A stretch of DNA of 64,000 nucleotides from Acidobacteriota bacterium. Lineage in GTDB: Bacteria > Acidobacteriota > Thermoanaerobaculia > Multivoradales > JBCCEF01. The stretch is from the NCBI GenBank assembly GCA_039030395.1, contig JBCCEF010000009.1, positions 117,778 to 181,777 of the forward strand. The letters are read 5' to 3'. Below, piece by piece: positions 1 through 9,783 of the stretch. The number at the start of each line of letters is the position of its first letter. Within the stretch, counting starts at the first letter, position 1. The notes under the pieces were generated by a model. That model was not told the origin of the DNA, did not search any database, and saw nothing but the letters and a program-made list of their open reading frames with translations. Both the position numbers and the translations under genes were made by a program.

Positions 1-813
1 GGCAGCTTCGTGCAGCGGCACCTCCGGATCGCTGCCGCCGCCGGGCGCGAGGGACGATCCTCTGGCCCGGCGGATGAGCGTCGCGAGCCCCGGCAGCAGG
101 CCCGCCAGCAGCGCGAGAGCACTGCCCAGAATGTGTCCCGGCGGCGGCGAGCCGGCGGGCGGGGTGCGCCCGGCGAGGCGCCGCGGAAAGTCCACGATCA
201 CCCGGTAGGCGGTCTCCGGCGGCAGGTCCCAATACCGAAACTGCACCTCCCAACCGGTGGCGGAGCCTTCACGGGTGGCGGCGCGGAGGGTGGCCTCGTC
301 CGGTGGCTCGAAGGTCACGTCGCTGCCGCTCAGCCCGAAGGCCTCGGGCAGCACGACGGAGACCGTGAGCTGCTCGATCGGAACGTTCCAACTGCGGCCG
401 ACGGCATCCCAGTCGATGCGGTTGCGGCCCTCGGTCTCGAGGAGGGCGCCGAAAGCCTGGTACTCGAGCACGAAGCGAGTCGAACCGAGGCGCGGCGGAA
501 ACTCCCAGCGCAGCGAATGGCGGGAACCGGAATTCTCGTCCACCTTCAGGATCTCGACGTCGGCGCTCTGCACCGAAAGCCCCGCCAGGCGGTCGATGCC
601 GCCCATCCGGATCTCGCGATAGGCGAAGGTGAAGGGCTCACCGCGGAAATCGAACTCCAGAGTCTCGCGCACCGCGTAGGCACCGTCTTCTTGCAGTTCC
701 AGGTGAACGTCGTAATGCTCGATGACGTAGGACTTCTCCGCCCGCACGGCCAGAGCGACTCCGATCAGAAGAGCGAGAAAAAGAACAACGACCAGAAGTC
801 TGCGCAGGCCCAT
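1..813 (-). CDS. DUF2207-type membrane protein, 3' end cut by window edge
   Basis: The frame stays open from an ATG at 813 down to base 1, so only the N-terminal 271 residues are present. A hydrophobic signal/anchor (LLVVVLFLALLIGVALA) is followed by an extracytoplasmic beta domain that opens YVIEHYDVHLELQEDGAYAV and continues with EFDFRGEPFTFAYREIRMGG. This is the pattern of the DUF2207 family (predicted membrane proteins). Near residues 240-255 a second hydrophobic stretch begins (ILGSALALLAGLLPGLA), as expected before the cytoplasmic part. No function is established. It is divergent from psd, with 84 bases between them that must hold both promoters. Confidence 0.75.
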   Translation of the reverse strand, partial: MGLRRLLVVVLFLALLIGVALAVRAEKSYVIEHYDVHLELQEDGAYAVRETLEFDFRGEPFTFAYREIRMGGIDRLAGLSVQSADVEILKVDENSGSRHSLRWEFPPRLGSTRFVLEYQAFGALLETEGRNRIDWDAVGRSWNVPIEQLTVSVVLPEAFGLSGSDVTFEPPDEATLRAATREGSATGWEVQFRYWDLPPETAYRVIVDFPRRLAGRTPPAGSPPPGHILGSALALLAGLLPGLATLIRRARGSSLAPGGGSDPEVPLHEAA

Positions 814-897
814 GGCGATTCCTTTCGTGACAGGGATGACACCAGAGTTTACGGGGAACGGAGACGACCTATTCCGCCCCTGCTATCCTCCCCCGCC

Positions 898-1761
898 ATG
901 CCCTCCCTTGCCGATCGCCTGCTCGCCCTGATCCAGTGGCCGCTGCCACAGCATTGGCTGTCGCGCATCGTGCTGGCTTTCACTCGCTGGCGATTTCGGC
1001 CCTTCAAGAACTTCATGATCCGGCTCATCTGCCGGCTGTACCGGGTGGACCTCTCGGAGGCGGTGAAGACCGAGGCGGAGGGCTACGAAAGCTTCAACGC
1101 CTTCTTCACCCGGGCGCTTACCGGAGGTGCGCGGCCCCTTGCCTCGGGTGAAGGCGCGGTGTTGTGCCCGGTGGACGGCGCGGTGAGCCAGGCCGGAGAG
1201 ATTCAGGATGGACGGGTTTTCCAGGCCAAGGGCAAGGACTTCTCCCTAGCGGAGCTGTTGGGCGGCGACGCCGAGCGGGCAAGATCCTTTGCCGGCGGCA
1301 CCTTCGCCACTCTGTATCTGTCGCCGAAGGACTACCACCGCATTCACATGCCGCTGGCCGGCGAGCTGGTGGAGACGGTCCAGGTGCCGGGGCGGCTGTG
1401 GGCGGTGAATCCCGCGACGGCGCGGGCGGTACCGCGGCTCTTTGCCCGCAACGAGCGGCTGGCGGCGATCTTCGAGACCGAAGCCGGACCGATGGCGCTG
1501 GTGATGGTGGGGGCGATCTTCGTCTCCGCCGTGGAGACGGTATGGGGCGGCCTCGAAACCCCGCCGACGCGCTCCCGGCCCCACCGCAAGAACTATCGTG
1601 ACGCCGCCATGCGGCTCGATTTCGGCGCCGAGATGGGCCGCTTCAACATGGGCTCCACGGTGATCGCTCTGTTCGGTCCCGGCGCGGTGGAGCTGGCGCC
1701 GGCAATCACGCCCGGCGCGCCCATTCGCATGGGCCAGCTCCTCGCGAACCTACGGGGCTAG
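898..1761 (+). CDS. psd: Phosphatidylserine decarboxylase
   Basis: Converts phosphatidylserine to phosphatidylethanolamine at the inner membrane, using a pyruvoyl group made by self-cleavage. The 287-residue protein has the family landmarks: PVDG (Asp93), KDYHRIHMP (His147, His150), and the autocatalytic site NMGST with Ser253. Most family members have LGST here, so Met for Leu is a mild variant. The start is the ATG at 898; the same frame runs on upstream to base 10, but that part is antisense to the DUF2207 gene. The 3' end overlaps the convergent alpha-2-macroglobulin gene by 12 bases. Confidence 0.95.
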   Translation: MPSLADRLLALIQWPLPQHWLSRIVLAFTRWRFRPFKNFMIRLICRLYRVDLSEAVKTEAEGYESFNAFFTRALTGGARPLASGEGAVLCPVDGAVSQAGEIQDGRVFQAKGKDFSLAELLGGDAERARSFAGGTFATLYLSPKDYHRIHMPLAGELVETVQVPGRLWAVNPATARAVPRLFARNERLAAIFETEAGPMALVMVGAIFVSAVETVWGGLETPPTRSRPHRKNYRDAAMRLDFGAEMGRFNMGSTVIALFGPGAVELAPAITPGAPIRMGQLLANLRG

Positions 1762-4700
1762 CCGCTCCACCTCGACCTTCCGTCCCGCCGAGTAGGCGGT
1801 GAACTCCGGCGCATACATCGACTGCAGGGTCGCCGGAGCCACCTTGAAGGTGCCGGTCATGGTGGCCCGCAGACGGTGCTTCAGCAGGTACTCGCCGGCC
1901 GGCAGATCTTCGAAAAAGAAGTTGGCACCGCTGTCGCGCACTTCCTCGTAGCGACCGATGCCGAGATCCCAGCGGTAGCCGGAAGTGAGCGACTCGGGCT
2001 CGAATCCGGCACCGCGCGGGTCGCGCAGGTGGACGTACTCGGCCGGCGCCGAGGCGCGCACCGTGAGCTGCACTTCCACCTGGTCTCCCACCGCCACGGG
2101 GTCGCCCGGCGAAAGCGGTTGGAGAGTCCACTCGCCGTCGTCCAAGACGCGGCGGAAGAAGGCTCGCTCCACTGCGAACAGGTCTCCCCGCGCCTCCTCT
2201 GGCAAACGCTCCGTGGAGAAGTGCCAGGTGGCAGAGGCGAAGGCCAGTCCGGGCGACTTCTTGTGCACGGCGATCTCCGCCATCTCCGGCTCCACCTCGT
2301 CTCCGGACACGATCAGCCGGCGGGAGGGCCCCTCGAAGCGATCCGCCTCGAAGACGAAAGTCTCGGCCAAAGTGCCCAACCGCACGGAGATCTCCTCCCG
2401 CACCGCTAGGGCATCCTCTTGGTTGAGGTAGTAGGCCAGGGCATAGAGCGCCTCGGCGGTAGCGCGGGTGGACTTCCAGTGGGAGAGCTTGCGCTGGAGG
2501 AACAGCCACTGCACCAGGCCGTGGCGCCGCGGATCTTCCGGCGCCATTTCGGATAGAGCGCGCAGAACGAAGGCGTGATTCTCCAGGGTGTCCCGGTACC
2601 ACAGCCAGGCGCGGTCCTCCGGCGCGAAAAAGACGCCTGCGTCCTCGCTGCTGCGGGCGGCGTCGAGCACCACGTCGAGCAGGCCGCGGGCTTCGTCCAC
2701 CCGGCCGGCCCGGTGGAGCGCCAGGGCCAGGTAGAGCTTGGGGCGCAGGGTGAGGAACCGGCGATGCTCGAAGAGATCCTCCAGCAGTCGCCGTTCGTCC
2801 TCCTCCGAGAAGGCCGAACGGTAGTAGCTCTCGTCCGGGTAGCTCGACAGAATGTAGGCGAGGAAGGCAAAGGACTCCCAGCAGCACGTGACCGGTTCGT
2901 CGTCGGACGATTTTCGGAAATCGTCGTAGTACTGGCGCAGGTAGCCCCAACCCCACTCCACCGGCTCCCGCGGCACCGGCACGCCGAATTCGGCGGCGCG
3001 GGCGAAGCCCTGCATCAGGTAGAGGGTCATGTAGGGCGACGGCGGCCCGCCGGGAAACCAGGGAAAGGCGCCGCTCTCGAACTGCGACGACAGCAGCCGC
3101 GCCAGGGCGGCCTCCCGCTGCACCTCGGAGATCTTGGGATCGAGCACCGCAATCAGCTCCTCGGCCCCCTGCCGGCCGCCGGCCGCCGGTGCCCGCCACG
3201 GAGTCTCTTCCAGGGTCAGCTTGCGGTTCGGATCGTCGGCGTCCCAAGGGGCGAGGCGGGTTTCACGCTCCGCCATCTCCTCGGCGGCGGACGCCACCAC
3301 CGGGTAACGCTGGTAGAGGCTGGTCAAAATGCCCGTCGAGAGGAAGCGGTTGAGGGTCTGCTCGGTGCATTCGTAGGGGTAGTCCACCAGATACGGCAGC
3401 GCCGCCAAAGCGGAGTAAAAGAGCTGGCCGTCGACCGTCACGACGAGCTGTTCGGTGCGGCGGGTGGCGTCCGTATCGCGTGCTAGCTCCGGAAAGCGCA
3501 GCACTTCGCGCTCCTCGTCCTGGAGGGCGGCGAAGCGGCTTTCGGCCAGATGGATGCGGCCCGGCAGCACCGGTAGCGGGCGCAGTTCCCCGTCCGTCAG
3601 GTCGCCGGCCCGACCGGTGACCCGCAGGGCGGCATTCGCCGCCAGGCCATCCGGTGCCTCCAGCCGGAACGAAAGGCGCTCGCTGCGACCGGCCTCCACC
3701 CGGAACTGACGGCGATTGGGCCTGAGGCGGAAATCACCGGCGATCGGTTCGCCGCTTTCAGCGTCGACCATCTCCACTCGCACTTCGCCGTCCAGCCTCT
3801 CCTCGCCGGCGTTGTCCACCAGCACCTCGAGCACCGCCCGGTCGCCTTCGCGCAGGAAACGCGGCACCGCCGGGCGGATCTGTAGTTCCTTGATGGTGCG
3901 GGTACGAGCGGAGACCGAACCGGCCCGCAGATCGCGGGTCAAGGCCAGCACCCAGAGCTGCCACTCGGTGACCGAGTCGGGCACTTCGACGGCGATCTCG
4001 GCGACGCCATCGGAGGTCATGGTGAGTTGTGGGAGCCAGAAGGCGGTTTCGGAGAAGTTGCTGCGCGGCTCGATGTCCTCGAGGCGAGAAGAACCAGCGG
4101 CACTGACCGTGGTCACCGACACCTCCGGGGCGTACCCCACCACCTCCAGCGGACCTTCCTCGAACACCGCTCGTCCGTCTTGCTCCGTCGGCGGCGATGC
4201 CGCCGAGGCGACCACCAGTTCCTCGGCGAATCCGACCTCGGCCAAGTCGTCGGTCACCGTGACCTCTTCAAATAAGGATCTGGCGGCGAACTGCTGCCTA
4301 TACCAACCGGCGAGGCGCTTCAACTGCACGGCGCGAAGCTGGGGCGGCCGGCGCGAGCGTGCAAAGCTCTCTGCCCGTCGCAACAGGGTAGGCGCCAGGC
4401 CGAGGTTCGAGCCGACACCCCTCGCGTAGACATCCCGAGGGTAGAGCAGCAGAGGATTCATCGGCTCATGGGGGGCGAAGAGATCAAGACTGCGGTCGTA
4501 CATGTAGGCCAGCAACTCCGCCGCTTCGCCCTCCACTAAGCGCCCGTCGGCGCCGGTCAAACGCACCGTCCAGGTCTCTCGGTCGCCGGGCCGCAGCCGG
4601 TCGCGGAAGGTCTCCAGCTCCAGATGCAGCTCGCGATCGGACCACGGTACGAGAACCGATTCGTCCAGGCGCAGCAGGTGGTGGTCGCGCACCGCGTGCA

Positions 4701-7700
4701 GGCTCAAGGCCACTCCACCTCGGGCCTCCGGAGGCAGCGAAATCTCGACCACGGTGGGACTCTCGCCGGCGATCAGGGTCCGCCGTTCGGCCCGATTCCG
4801 GAACTTCACTTCCAGTTCCATCTCCTGCCCCGGAAACGCCGAGTGCACCAACACCGGCAGCGTTTCGCCCGCCTCGATCGATGTCTGCTCCGCCGCCAGG
4901 AAGAGCGGCAAGGCCAGCGGCAGGTCGCCGCGGCCGGCGACGACCAGATCTCGCGATGCCTCAAAGGAATGACCCCACGGATCTTCCGTGCGGTAGATCA
5001 AGCGGTAGACGCCGGGCGCCAGGGCCGGAATCTCAGCCACCGAACGGCCGTTGTCGCCATGGTGCAGCTCCCCCGAAGACATCTCTCGGCCGGCACCCCA
5101 GCGGGCCAAGGTGCGCGCCGGTTCGAGACCGTCGGCGTAGCGCGGCGGCTTCAAGTCGTCCGGGGTTTGGAATCCCTCCGCTGCCAGCGGGCGTTCGTGA
5201 GGCAGCCGCGCCGTGGCCGGCTGCTCCAGTGAAACCAAACTCCAGGTGCCGCGGCCGGCACGCGGCGCGCCGTCGAGGTCCGTGCGCACAACGTCCACTT
5301 CGAAGGGCGTCTCGGAGCGCTGGAAACCACCGGTGACTTCCAGGCTCGCCTGGATCGCCGCCGTCCCCAGATGGAAAACCCTTTCCCCGCGGCGTGTTTC
5401 GCCGCCGGCCTCGGTCACCGCCGCCTCCACCCGGTAGCGGTAGACCATGCCTTCGGCGGACTCGTCGCCCTCGGGCGTGAAGGCCATCCCGAAAGTGCCG
5501 TCTGCCTCCACCATGCTCTCGCCCCAGGCCACCACCTGCGAGCTCCAGTCAGCCGGCGAGAAGACCCGCTGCATCCAAGGGCGCCACTGCGGTTCTCGGG
5601 TCACGCTCCAGGACACTTCGCCGCCGCTCACCGGCAGACCAAAGTAGTAGCGAGCCTCGCCGCGCAGCACCGTCCGGCGATTGAGCCGCGGTGGCTCCTC
5701 CGGCGCGCGGACGGTCACCTCGAAGGTGGGCCGTTTGTACTCCTCCACCCGCACCGGATGATCGGAACCATCGAGCGAGGTCTCCAGGCGCCAGAGACCG
5801 AGCAGTCGGCCGGCGGGAATCTCCAACTCACCGGCAATCGAACCGAAGGCATTAGTGGTGGCGGCGGTCTCGGCGGCGGTCTCGCCGTTGGCGTCGACCA
5901 ACCGGACGGAAACGGTTCGTTCCGGCAGCACCTCGAAGCGCCCAGCGCTCGCCATTCCACCGTAGGCGACCACCTTGAAGCGTACCGTCTGCCCCGGCCG
6001 GTACACGCTCCGGTCGGTGTACACCAGACCTCGCTCCACCCTCCTCTCTTCGGAGTCGAACCGGTCACCGGTGTCCTGCAGCACGGCGACTTCGTCACCG
6101 TGCCGCGCAACGGCCAAGAACCCGCGCTGCTCTTCGACCGAGAACGGCTTTCGGCCCCGGTCGTCCGTCGCTCCTCGACCCACCGTCTTCAGCGGATCTC
6201 GCCAATCCCAGCGGAAGAGGGCGACCTCCACGCCCCGCCGCGGCTGGCCCGTCGAGCCGGACCGCGTCGTCAGTTCCAGCCGTCCTTCGTTCCACTGCGA
6301 CAGCAACACCAGGTCGCCCAGGGTGAGGGTCAATCCGACCAACCGATTCTTTTTCTCGCGGAAGTCTTCGCGCGCCGATGCCACCAGCAGGTAGAGGCCG
6401 GGAACCTCCATCGGTGGCGTGACATCGGTCGCGTGCCGGCGAAAATCCGGCGTCGCCGGCAGTTCGAGACCCCAGGCAGCGGCAGGGGTTCTCCGAGCGA
6501 GGACTCTCTCGATCTCGGCGCTCGAAAGGTTGAATCTCGGATAGCCGTTGCCGGACCGAACCTCATCGTCCAAGCCCATCTTTCTCAGGCGTTGGTCCAC
6601 ATCCAGACGATAGGCGCGGAAATAGAGTCGCGGCAGATTCTTGTGGAGCACCCGCACCGAGCGCTGCCCCAGAGCATCCGCCGCCATGGCGTTCATCTGG
6701 TAGGCCGGAGCCTCAATGCTCTCGGCGATGGAGCGTCCGCGCTGGCCTCCGAGGCTCTTCGGATGGACGGTGACCGCCTCGAGGGCGAGAGCACGCGCTT
6801 CTGTCCGAGCGTTCGGCTGTTCGCCCGACCGCACCCACTCGGCGCGGGTGGCCATCCCCATCGACCACCACGGCCACTCGGCGCCCAGTTCATCGAGGGC
6901 GCGTTGTAGATCGACCTCGAGGGTCTGCCTCGCCGCCTCCTGGTCGAGTGCCTGGCGAAGAGAGTCCAGCAACACCAGCCGGGCCTCGAAAGCGGCCTCG
7001 GGGCGCTCACCCTGGGTGTGCCAACGTTCGAGATCCCGTAGAACCGCCGCCATCTTCAGCAGCGGATGCCCGTCCTCCGGCAGCGAATCCAGACGAGGCG
7101 CCGGCTCGCCAAGGGCAAAATCGAGGTCGAATCGGTAGAGGGCGTTCGACTCTCCCACGGACCACAGGGACGAGTCCGCCAGCAGGTCGGTCCACAGGTA
7201 GCTCACCGTATCCCGCAGAGTGCCGCGGATGCGCTCCGGGTAGGTGCCCGCTTCGAAGTGCTCGGCCAGATCACCGAGACCCTCGGCGCCCCACCCATCG
7301 CGCATCGCCCAGGCCCGGCCGAAGGCTTCGTGAGCCTCCGCGATCAGTTGTTTCTCGGTCCACCGGTCGAGGGGAATTTCGTGCCGCGGACCCACCCGTT
7401 CGCGCTGGGCGATCTCCCAGCCGTAGTTCCTCTGGTACTGGACGAGAGCATCGCCGTACACCAGTCCCAGCAACAACTGTGAAGCGGGAGCCGTCGGCCA
7501 TTCCTCCTCGCGCAGCAGAGTGACCGCCCCGTCCATCTCCCCGCGGGCGCGGGCGAGGCGGGCCGAGATGAGCAGGGCCCGGGTCCAACCCTCCTCGTCG
7601 CCCGCCGCCCGAGTCGCCGCCAGAAGCCGCTCCGCTAGGCGCCCGGCCTCGCTGTATTTCCGCTTATCGATCAAGGGATCGAGATCCTGCCAGGACTGCG

Positions 7701-7836
7701 GTCCGAGCACGGGAGCCTCCTCCTCCGCCTTGGGCGGGCGATCCGACGAATCCGGACCGGCCGTCTGGCAGGCGGCGAAGACAACGAACAGGGTCAACAA
7801 GGTGAGAACGGAGCGACGCAGGGGAAGAACTCTCAT
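1750..7836 (-). CDS. Alpha-2-macroglobulin family lipoprotein (2,028 aa)
   Basis: A protease trap expected to sit in the periplasm on a lipid anchor. The signal peptide ends in a lipobox, VVFAAC, with Cys23 as the lipidation site. Residues up to about 550 form a long N-terminal helical/TPR-like region. Macroglobulin beta domains follow (TDRSVYRPGQTVRFKV near 610). The A2M core starts near 1260 (ETAFWLPQLTM), and the thioester motif CTEQ is intact (Cys1490, Glu1492, Gln1493), followed by the alpha-helical complement-like domain. The length is at the upper end for bacterial A2Ms. No PbpC-type transglycosylase is adjacent, unlike in many Proteobacteria; the nearest class A PBP is 22 kb away. Convergent with psd and divergent from the Fur-type gene. 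Confidence 0.92.
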   Translation of the reverse strand: MRVLPLRRSVLTLLTLFVVFAACQTAGPDSSDRPPKAEEEAPVLGPQSWQDLDPLIDKRKYSEAGRLAERLLAATRAAGDEEGWTRALLISARLARARGEMDGAVTLLREEEWPTAPASQLLLGLVYGDALVQYQRNYGWEIAQRERVGPRHEIPLDRWTEKQLIAEAHEAFGRAWAMRDGWGAEGLGDLAEHFEAGTYPERIRGTLRDTVSYLWTDLLADSSLWSVGESNALYRFDLDFALGEPAPRLDSLPEDGHPLLKMAAVLRDLERWHTQGERPEAAFEARLVLLDSLRQALDQEAARQTLEVDLQRALDELGAEWPWWSMGMATRAEWVRSGEQPNARTEARALALEAVTVHPKSLGGQRGRSIAESIEAPAYQMNAMAADALGQRSVRVLHKNLPRLYFRAYRLDVDQRLRKMGLDDEVRSGNGYPRFNLSSAEIERVLARRTPAAAWGLELPATPDFRRHATDVTPPMEVPGLYLLVASAREDFREKKNRLVGLTLTLGDLVLLSQWNEGRLELTTRSGSTGQPRRGVEVALFRWDWRDPLKTVGRGATDDRGRKPFSVEEQRGFLAVARHGDEVAVLQDTGDRFDSEERRVERGLVYTDRSVYRPGQTVRFKVVAYGGMASAGRFEVLPERTVSVRLVDANGETAAETAATTNAFGSIAGELEIPAGRLLGLWRLETSLDGSDHPVRVEEYKRPTFEVTVRAPEEPPRLNRRTVLRGEARYYFGLPVSGGEVSWSVTREPQWRPWMQRVFSPADWSSQVVAWGESMVEADGTFGMAFTPEGDESAEGMVYRYRVEAAVTEAGGETRRGERVFHLGTAAIQASLEVTGGFQRSETPFEVDVVRTDLDGAPRAGRGTWSLVSLEQPATARLPHERPLAAEGFQTPDDLKPPRYADGLEPARTLARWGAGREMSSGELHHGDNGRSVAEIPALAPGVYRLIYRTEDPWGHSFEASRDLVVAGRGDLPLALPLFLAAEQTSIEAGETLPVLVHSAFPGQEMELEVKFRNRAERRTLIAGESPTVVEISLPPEARGGVALSLHAVRDHHLLRLDESVLVPWSDRELHLELETFRDRLRPGDRETWTVRLTGADGRLVEGEAAELLAYMYDRSLDLFAPHEPMNPLLLYPRDVYARGVGSNLGLAPTLLRRAESFARSRRPPQLRAVQLKRLAGWYRQQFAARSLFEEVTVTDDLAEVGFAEELVVASAASPPTEQDGRAVFEEGPLEVVGYAPEVSVTTVSAAGSSRLEDIEPRSNFSETAFWLPQLTMTSDGVAEIAVEVPDSVTEWQLWVLALTRDLRAGSVSARTRTIKELQIRPAVPRFLREGDRAVLEVLVDNAGEERLDGEVRVEMVDAESGEPIAGDFRLRPNRRQFRVEAGRSERLSFRLEAPDGLAANAALRVTGRAGDLTDGELRPLPVLPGRIHLAESRFAALQDEEREVLRFPELARDTDATRRTEQLVVTVDGQLFYSALAALPYLVDYPYECTEQTLNRFLSTGILTSLYQRYPVVASAAEEMAERETRLAPWDADDPNRKLTLEETPWRAPAAGGRQGAEELIAVLDPKISEVQREAALARLLSSQFESGAFPWFPGGPPSPYMTLYLMQGFARAAEFGVPVPREPVEWGWGYLRQYYDDFRKSSDDEPVTCCWESFAFLAYILSSYPDESYYRSAFSEEDERRLLEDLFEHRRFLTLRPKLYLALALHRAGRVDEARGLLDVVLDAARSSEDAGVFFAPEDRAWLWYRDTLENHAFVLRALSEMAPEDPRRHGLVQWLFLQRKLSHWKSTRATAEALYALAYYLNQEDALAVREEISVRLGTLAETFVFEADRFEGPSRRLIVSGDEVEPEMAEIAVHKKSPGLAFASATWHFSTERLPEEARGDLFAVERAFFRRVLDDGEWTLQPLSPGDPVAVGDQVEVQLTVRASAPAEYVHLRDPRGAGFEPESLTSGYRWDLGIGRYEEVRDSGANFFFEDLPAGEYLLKHRLRATMTGTFKVAPATLQSMYAPEFTAYSAGRKVEVERLAP

Positions 7837-7837
7837 G

Positions 7838-7854
7838 GTCGCTAGTTTAGCGAC
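7838..7854. promoter_or_regulatory. Perfect inverted repeat just upstream of the A2M start
   Basis: GTCGCTA-GTT-TAGCGAC: seven-base perfect arms with a 3-base centre, ending two bases before the A2M start codon on the minus strand. It lies in the 87-base divergent gap shared with the Fur-type gene. An operator or a leader hairpin that could cover the ribosome binding site would both fit. The binding protein is unknown. Confidence 0.4.
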
Positions 7855-7923
7855 TCTCGTGCTCGCCCTTTCTCAGACACCGCTCGCGGTGAAATAGAAA
7901 CCCCGTTATCATCCCTCCCGATC

Positions 7924-8301
7924 ATGCAACGGCGCACCAATCAGCGCGCGGCGATCCGCCGGGCCCTCGAACAGGCCAACCGGCCGCTGAGTCCGCAGGA
8001 AATTCTGGACCTGGCCGAAGACGGAGCCCCGGGACTGGGGATCGCCACCGTCTACCGCGCCCTCAAGTCGCTGGTCGAGAAAGGTTGGCTGCGCACCGTC
8101 GACCTGCCCGGCGGCCCCAGCCGCTATGAGCTGACCGGCAAAGACCACCACCATCATTTCCACTGCCGCGCCTGCGACCGGGTCTATGAGGTGGACGACT
8201 GCCCCGGCGAAGTCGCCGGGCTGGCGCCGGCCGGCTTCCGAACGGAAGATCACGAGATCATCCTCTACGGCCGTTGCGCCGCCTGCACCGGAACCGGTTG
8301 A
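7924..8301 (+). CDS. Fur-family metal-dependent regulator
   Basis: A 125-residue Fur/Zur/PerR-type repressor. The N-terminal winged helix contains the family's recognition region (IATVYRALKSLVEKGWL). The dimerisation domain has a His-rich metal loop (DHHHHFHC) and two CxxC pairs (CRAC and CAAC) that would form the structural zinc site. I cannot tell Fur from Zur or PerR by eye; there is no metal-transport gene in the window to help. It is divergently transcribed from the A2M gene. The next gene on the same strand (tyrosine phosphatase) starts 82 bases downstream and may be cotranscribed. Confidence 0.9.
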   Translation: MQRRTNQRAAIRRALEQANRPLSPQEILDLAEDGAPGLGIATVYRALKSLVEKGWLRTVDLPGGPSRYELTGKDHHHHFHCRACDRVYEVDDCPGEVAGLAPAGFRTEDHEIILYGRCAACTGTG

Positions 8302-8383
8302 CTCAGAAAGATGACAGGCGCCACCGACCCTAGATAAGATCCACCGGTCTCCCTCCCCGGAGCCCGCCGACCGCGGATCTGCG

Positions 8384-8914
8384 ATGAATTCTCAAACCCC
8401 CCCGTCCCGCATTCTTTTCGTCTGCATGGGCAACATCTGCCGCTCGCCGACGGCCGAAGGCGTGCTCGAGCGCCTGATCGACGAGCGCGGCCTGGAGGCC
8501 CTGGTGGAGGTAGATTCCGCCGGCACCATCGCCTATCACCAGGGGGAGGAAGCCGATCCGCGCATGCGTCAGGCGGCGGAGGAGCGCGGCTATACCCTCA
8601 CCAGCCGCGCCCGCAAGGTGGAACCGGAAGACTTCGACAACTTCGATCTGATCGTCGCGATGGATCGCGACAATCTCGAAGACCTGCACGAACTCGGCAT
8701 CGAAGGGCGGGCTGCACTCCGCCTGCTGTCCGACTTCCTGCCGGCGGGCTCGCCAAAAGACGTGCCGGATCCCTACTACGGTGGCGCCCAGGGTTTCGAA
8801 GAGGTCCTGGACCTGATCGAACAGGCCGGGCCGGCGCTCCTCGATTCGGTGCTCTCGGGCGCCGGCCACGGCGCTGCGGATCGGCCGGCGTTTCCCGCCG
8901 CCGAGTCAACGTGA
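8384..8914 (+). CDS. Low molecular weight protein-tyrosine-phosphatase
   Basis: A 176-residue cytoplasmic phosphatase. The P-loop VCMGNICRSP gives the C-x5-R signature with nucleophile Cys14 and Arg20. The general acid is Asp129 in PDPYYGG. These are the three catalytic residues of the family, so the enzyme should be active. In bacteria such enzymes usually reverse tyrosine-kinase phosphorylation of polysaccharide export proteins or arginine phosphorylation; no partner kinase is visible here. The last four bases overlap the GTG start of the fructosamine-kinase gene, so the two are probably translationally coupled. Confidence 0.92.
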   Translation: MNSQTPPSRILFVCMGNICRSPTAEGVLERLIDERGLEALVEVDSAGTIAYHQGEEADPRMRQAAEERGYTLTSRARKVEPEDFDNFDLIVAMDRDNLEDLHELGIEGRAALRLLSDFLPAGSPKDVPDPYYGGAQGFEEVLDLIEQAGPALLDSVLSGAGHGAADRPAFPAAEST

Positions 8915-9771
8915 CCCCGGTTCTGCGGCAGTCGCTGGAGAACCGCCTGCAGGAAGCCCTCGGCGCCGCCGCGCGCATCGCATCGGTGCGCGGCTCGACG
9001 CTGGTGCTGGCCGACGGCCAGCGATTCTTCTTGAAAACCCAGCACGCGCCGCCGACGGACGTCTTCGAGCGTGAGGCCGAGGGACTGGGCGCCCTGGAAG
9101 GAATCGGCCGGGTGCGCGGCCCGTCCATCGTGCTGCCGGGAGCGAGCGGCGACACGCGATTCCTGATCCTGGAGGAGATCTCCCGCGGCGCCTCCCATCC
9201 GTCCGCCTGGGAATCCTTCGGTCGCCGCCTGGCGGAACACCATCGCGCCTCCCGCGGCGAACGTTTCGGCTTCGACCACGACAACTATCTCGGCCGGACG
9301 CCGCAACCGAACGGCTGGAGCGCCGACGGCGCCGAGTTCTTTCGCCGCCACCGGCTGGCCTTTCAGCTCGACCTGGCGCGACGCAACGGTCACGCCGACG
9401 ATGCCTTGAACCGCCTAGGCGATTCGCTTCTGGCCCGCTTGGATTCGCTGCTGGACCTGGCCGGCGAACCGCCCTGCCTGCTGCACGGCGACCTGTGGAG
9501 CGGCAACGTGCTGTCCGATGAAGAGGGTGAGGTGCGCTGGATCGATCCCGCCGCCCACTATGCGCACCGAGAAGCGGACCTCGCCATGGCCAAACTGTTC
9601 GGAGGCTTTCCGGAAACCTTCTTCGCCGCCTACGGTGAGTCCTGGCCGCTACCGCCCGGCCAGCGGGAAAGAAAAGACCTCTTCCAGCTCTACCACCTGC
9701 TGAACCATCTCAACCTGTTCGGCGGCGGCTACCGAGAACAGTGCCTCGAAGTGATGCGGCGACTGACTTGA
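8911..9771 (+). CDS. Fructosamine/ketosamine-3-kinase family protein
   Basis: A 286-residue kinase-fold protein. It starts at a GTG that overlaps the TGA of the phosphatase gene (GTGA). Family signatures are the N-terminal nucleotide-binding sheet with the RFFLK lysine, the catalytic loop HGDLWSGNVL, and the Mg-binding WIDPAAHYAHREADLAMAKL. Fructosamine kinases phosphorylate glycated amines so that they fall off proteins (deglycation). Pairing with a low-Mr tyrosine phosphatase gene occurs in other bacteria, where the phosphatase may act on the phosphorylated sugar adducts; for this organism that is inference. Convergent with pyrE, with only 12 bases between. Confidence 0.88.
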   Translation: MTPVLRQSLENRLQEALGAAARIASVRGSTLVLADGQRFFLKTQHAPPTDVFEREAEGLGALEGIGRVRGPSIVLPGASGDTRFLILEEISRGASHPSAWESFGRRLAEHHRASRGERFGFDHDNYLGRTPQPNGWSADGAEFFRRHRLAFQLDLARRNGHADDALNRLGDSLLARLDSLLDLAGEPPCLLHGDLWSGNVLSDEEGEVRWIDPAAHYAHREADLAMAKLFGGFPETFFAAYGESWPLPPGQRERKDLFQLYHLLNHLNLFGGGYREQCLEVMRRLT

Positions 9772-9783
9772 GGTGCCCGTGGT

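Noticed and set aside
10-897. Open frame continuing upstream of psd on the plus strand
   Set aside because: It is antisense to the DUF2207 gene; psd has its own ATG at 898 at the usual family length.
1750-1761. 12-base overlap of convergent psd and A2M genes as a regulatory feature
   Set aside because: Short convergent overlaps are common in compact genomes; nothing else supports a function.
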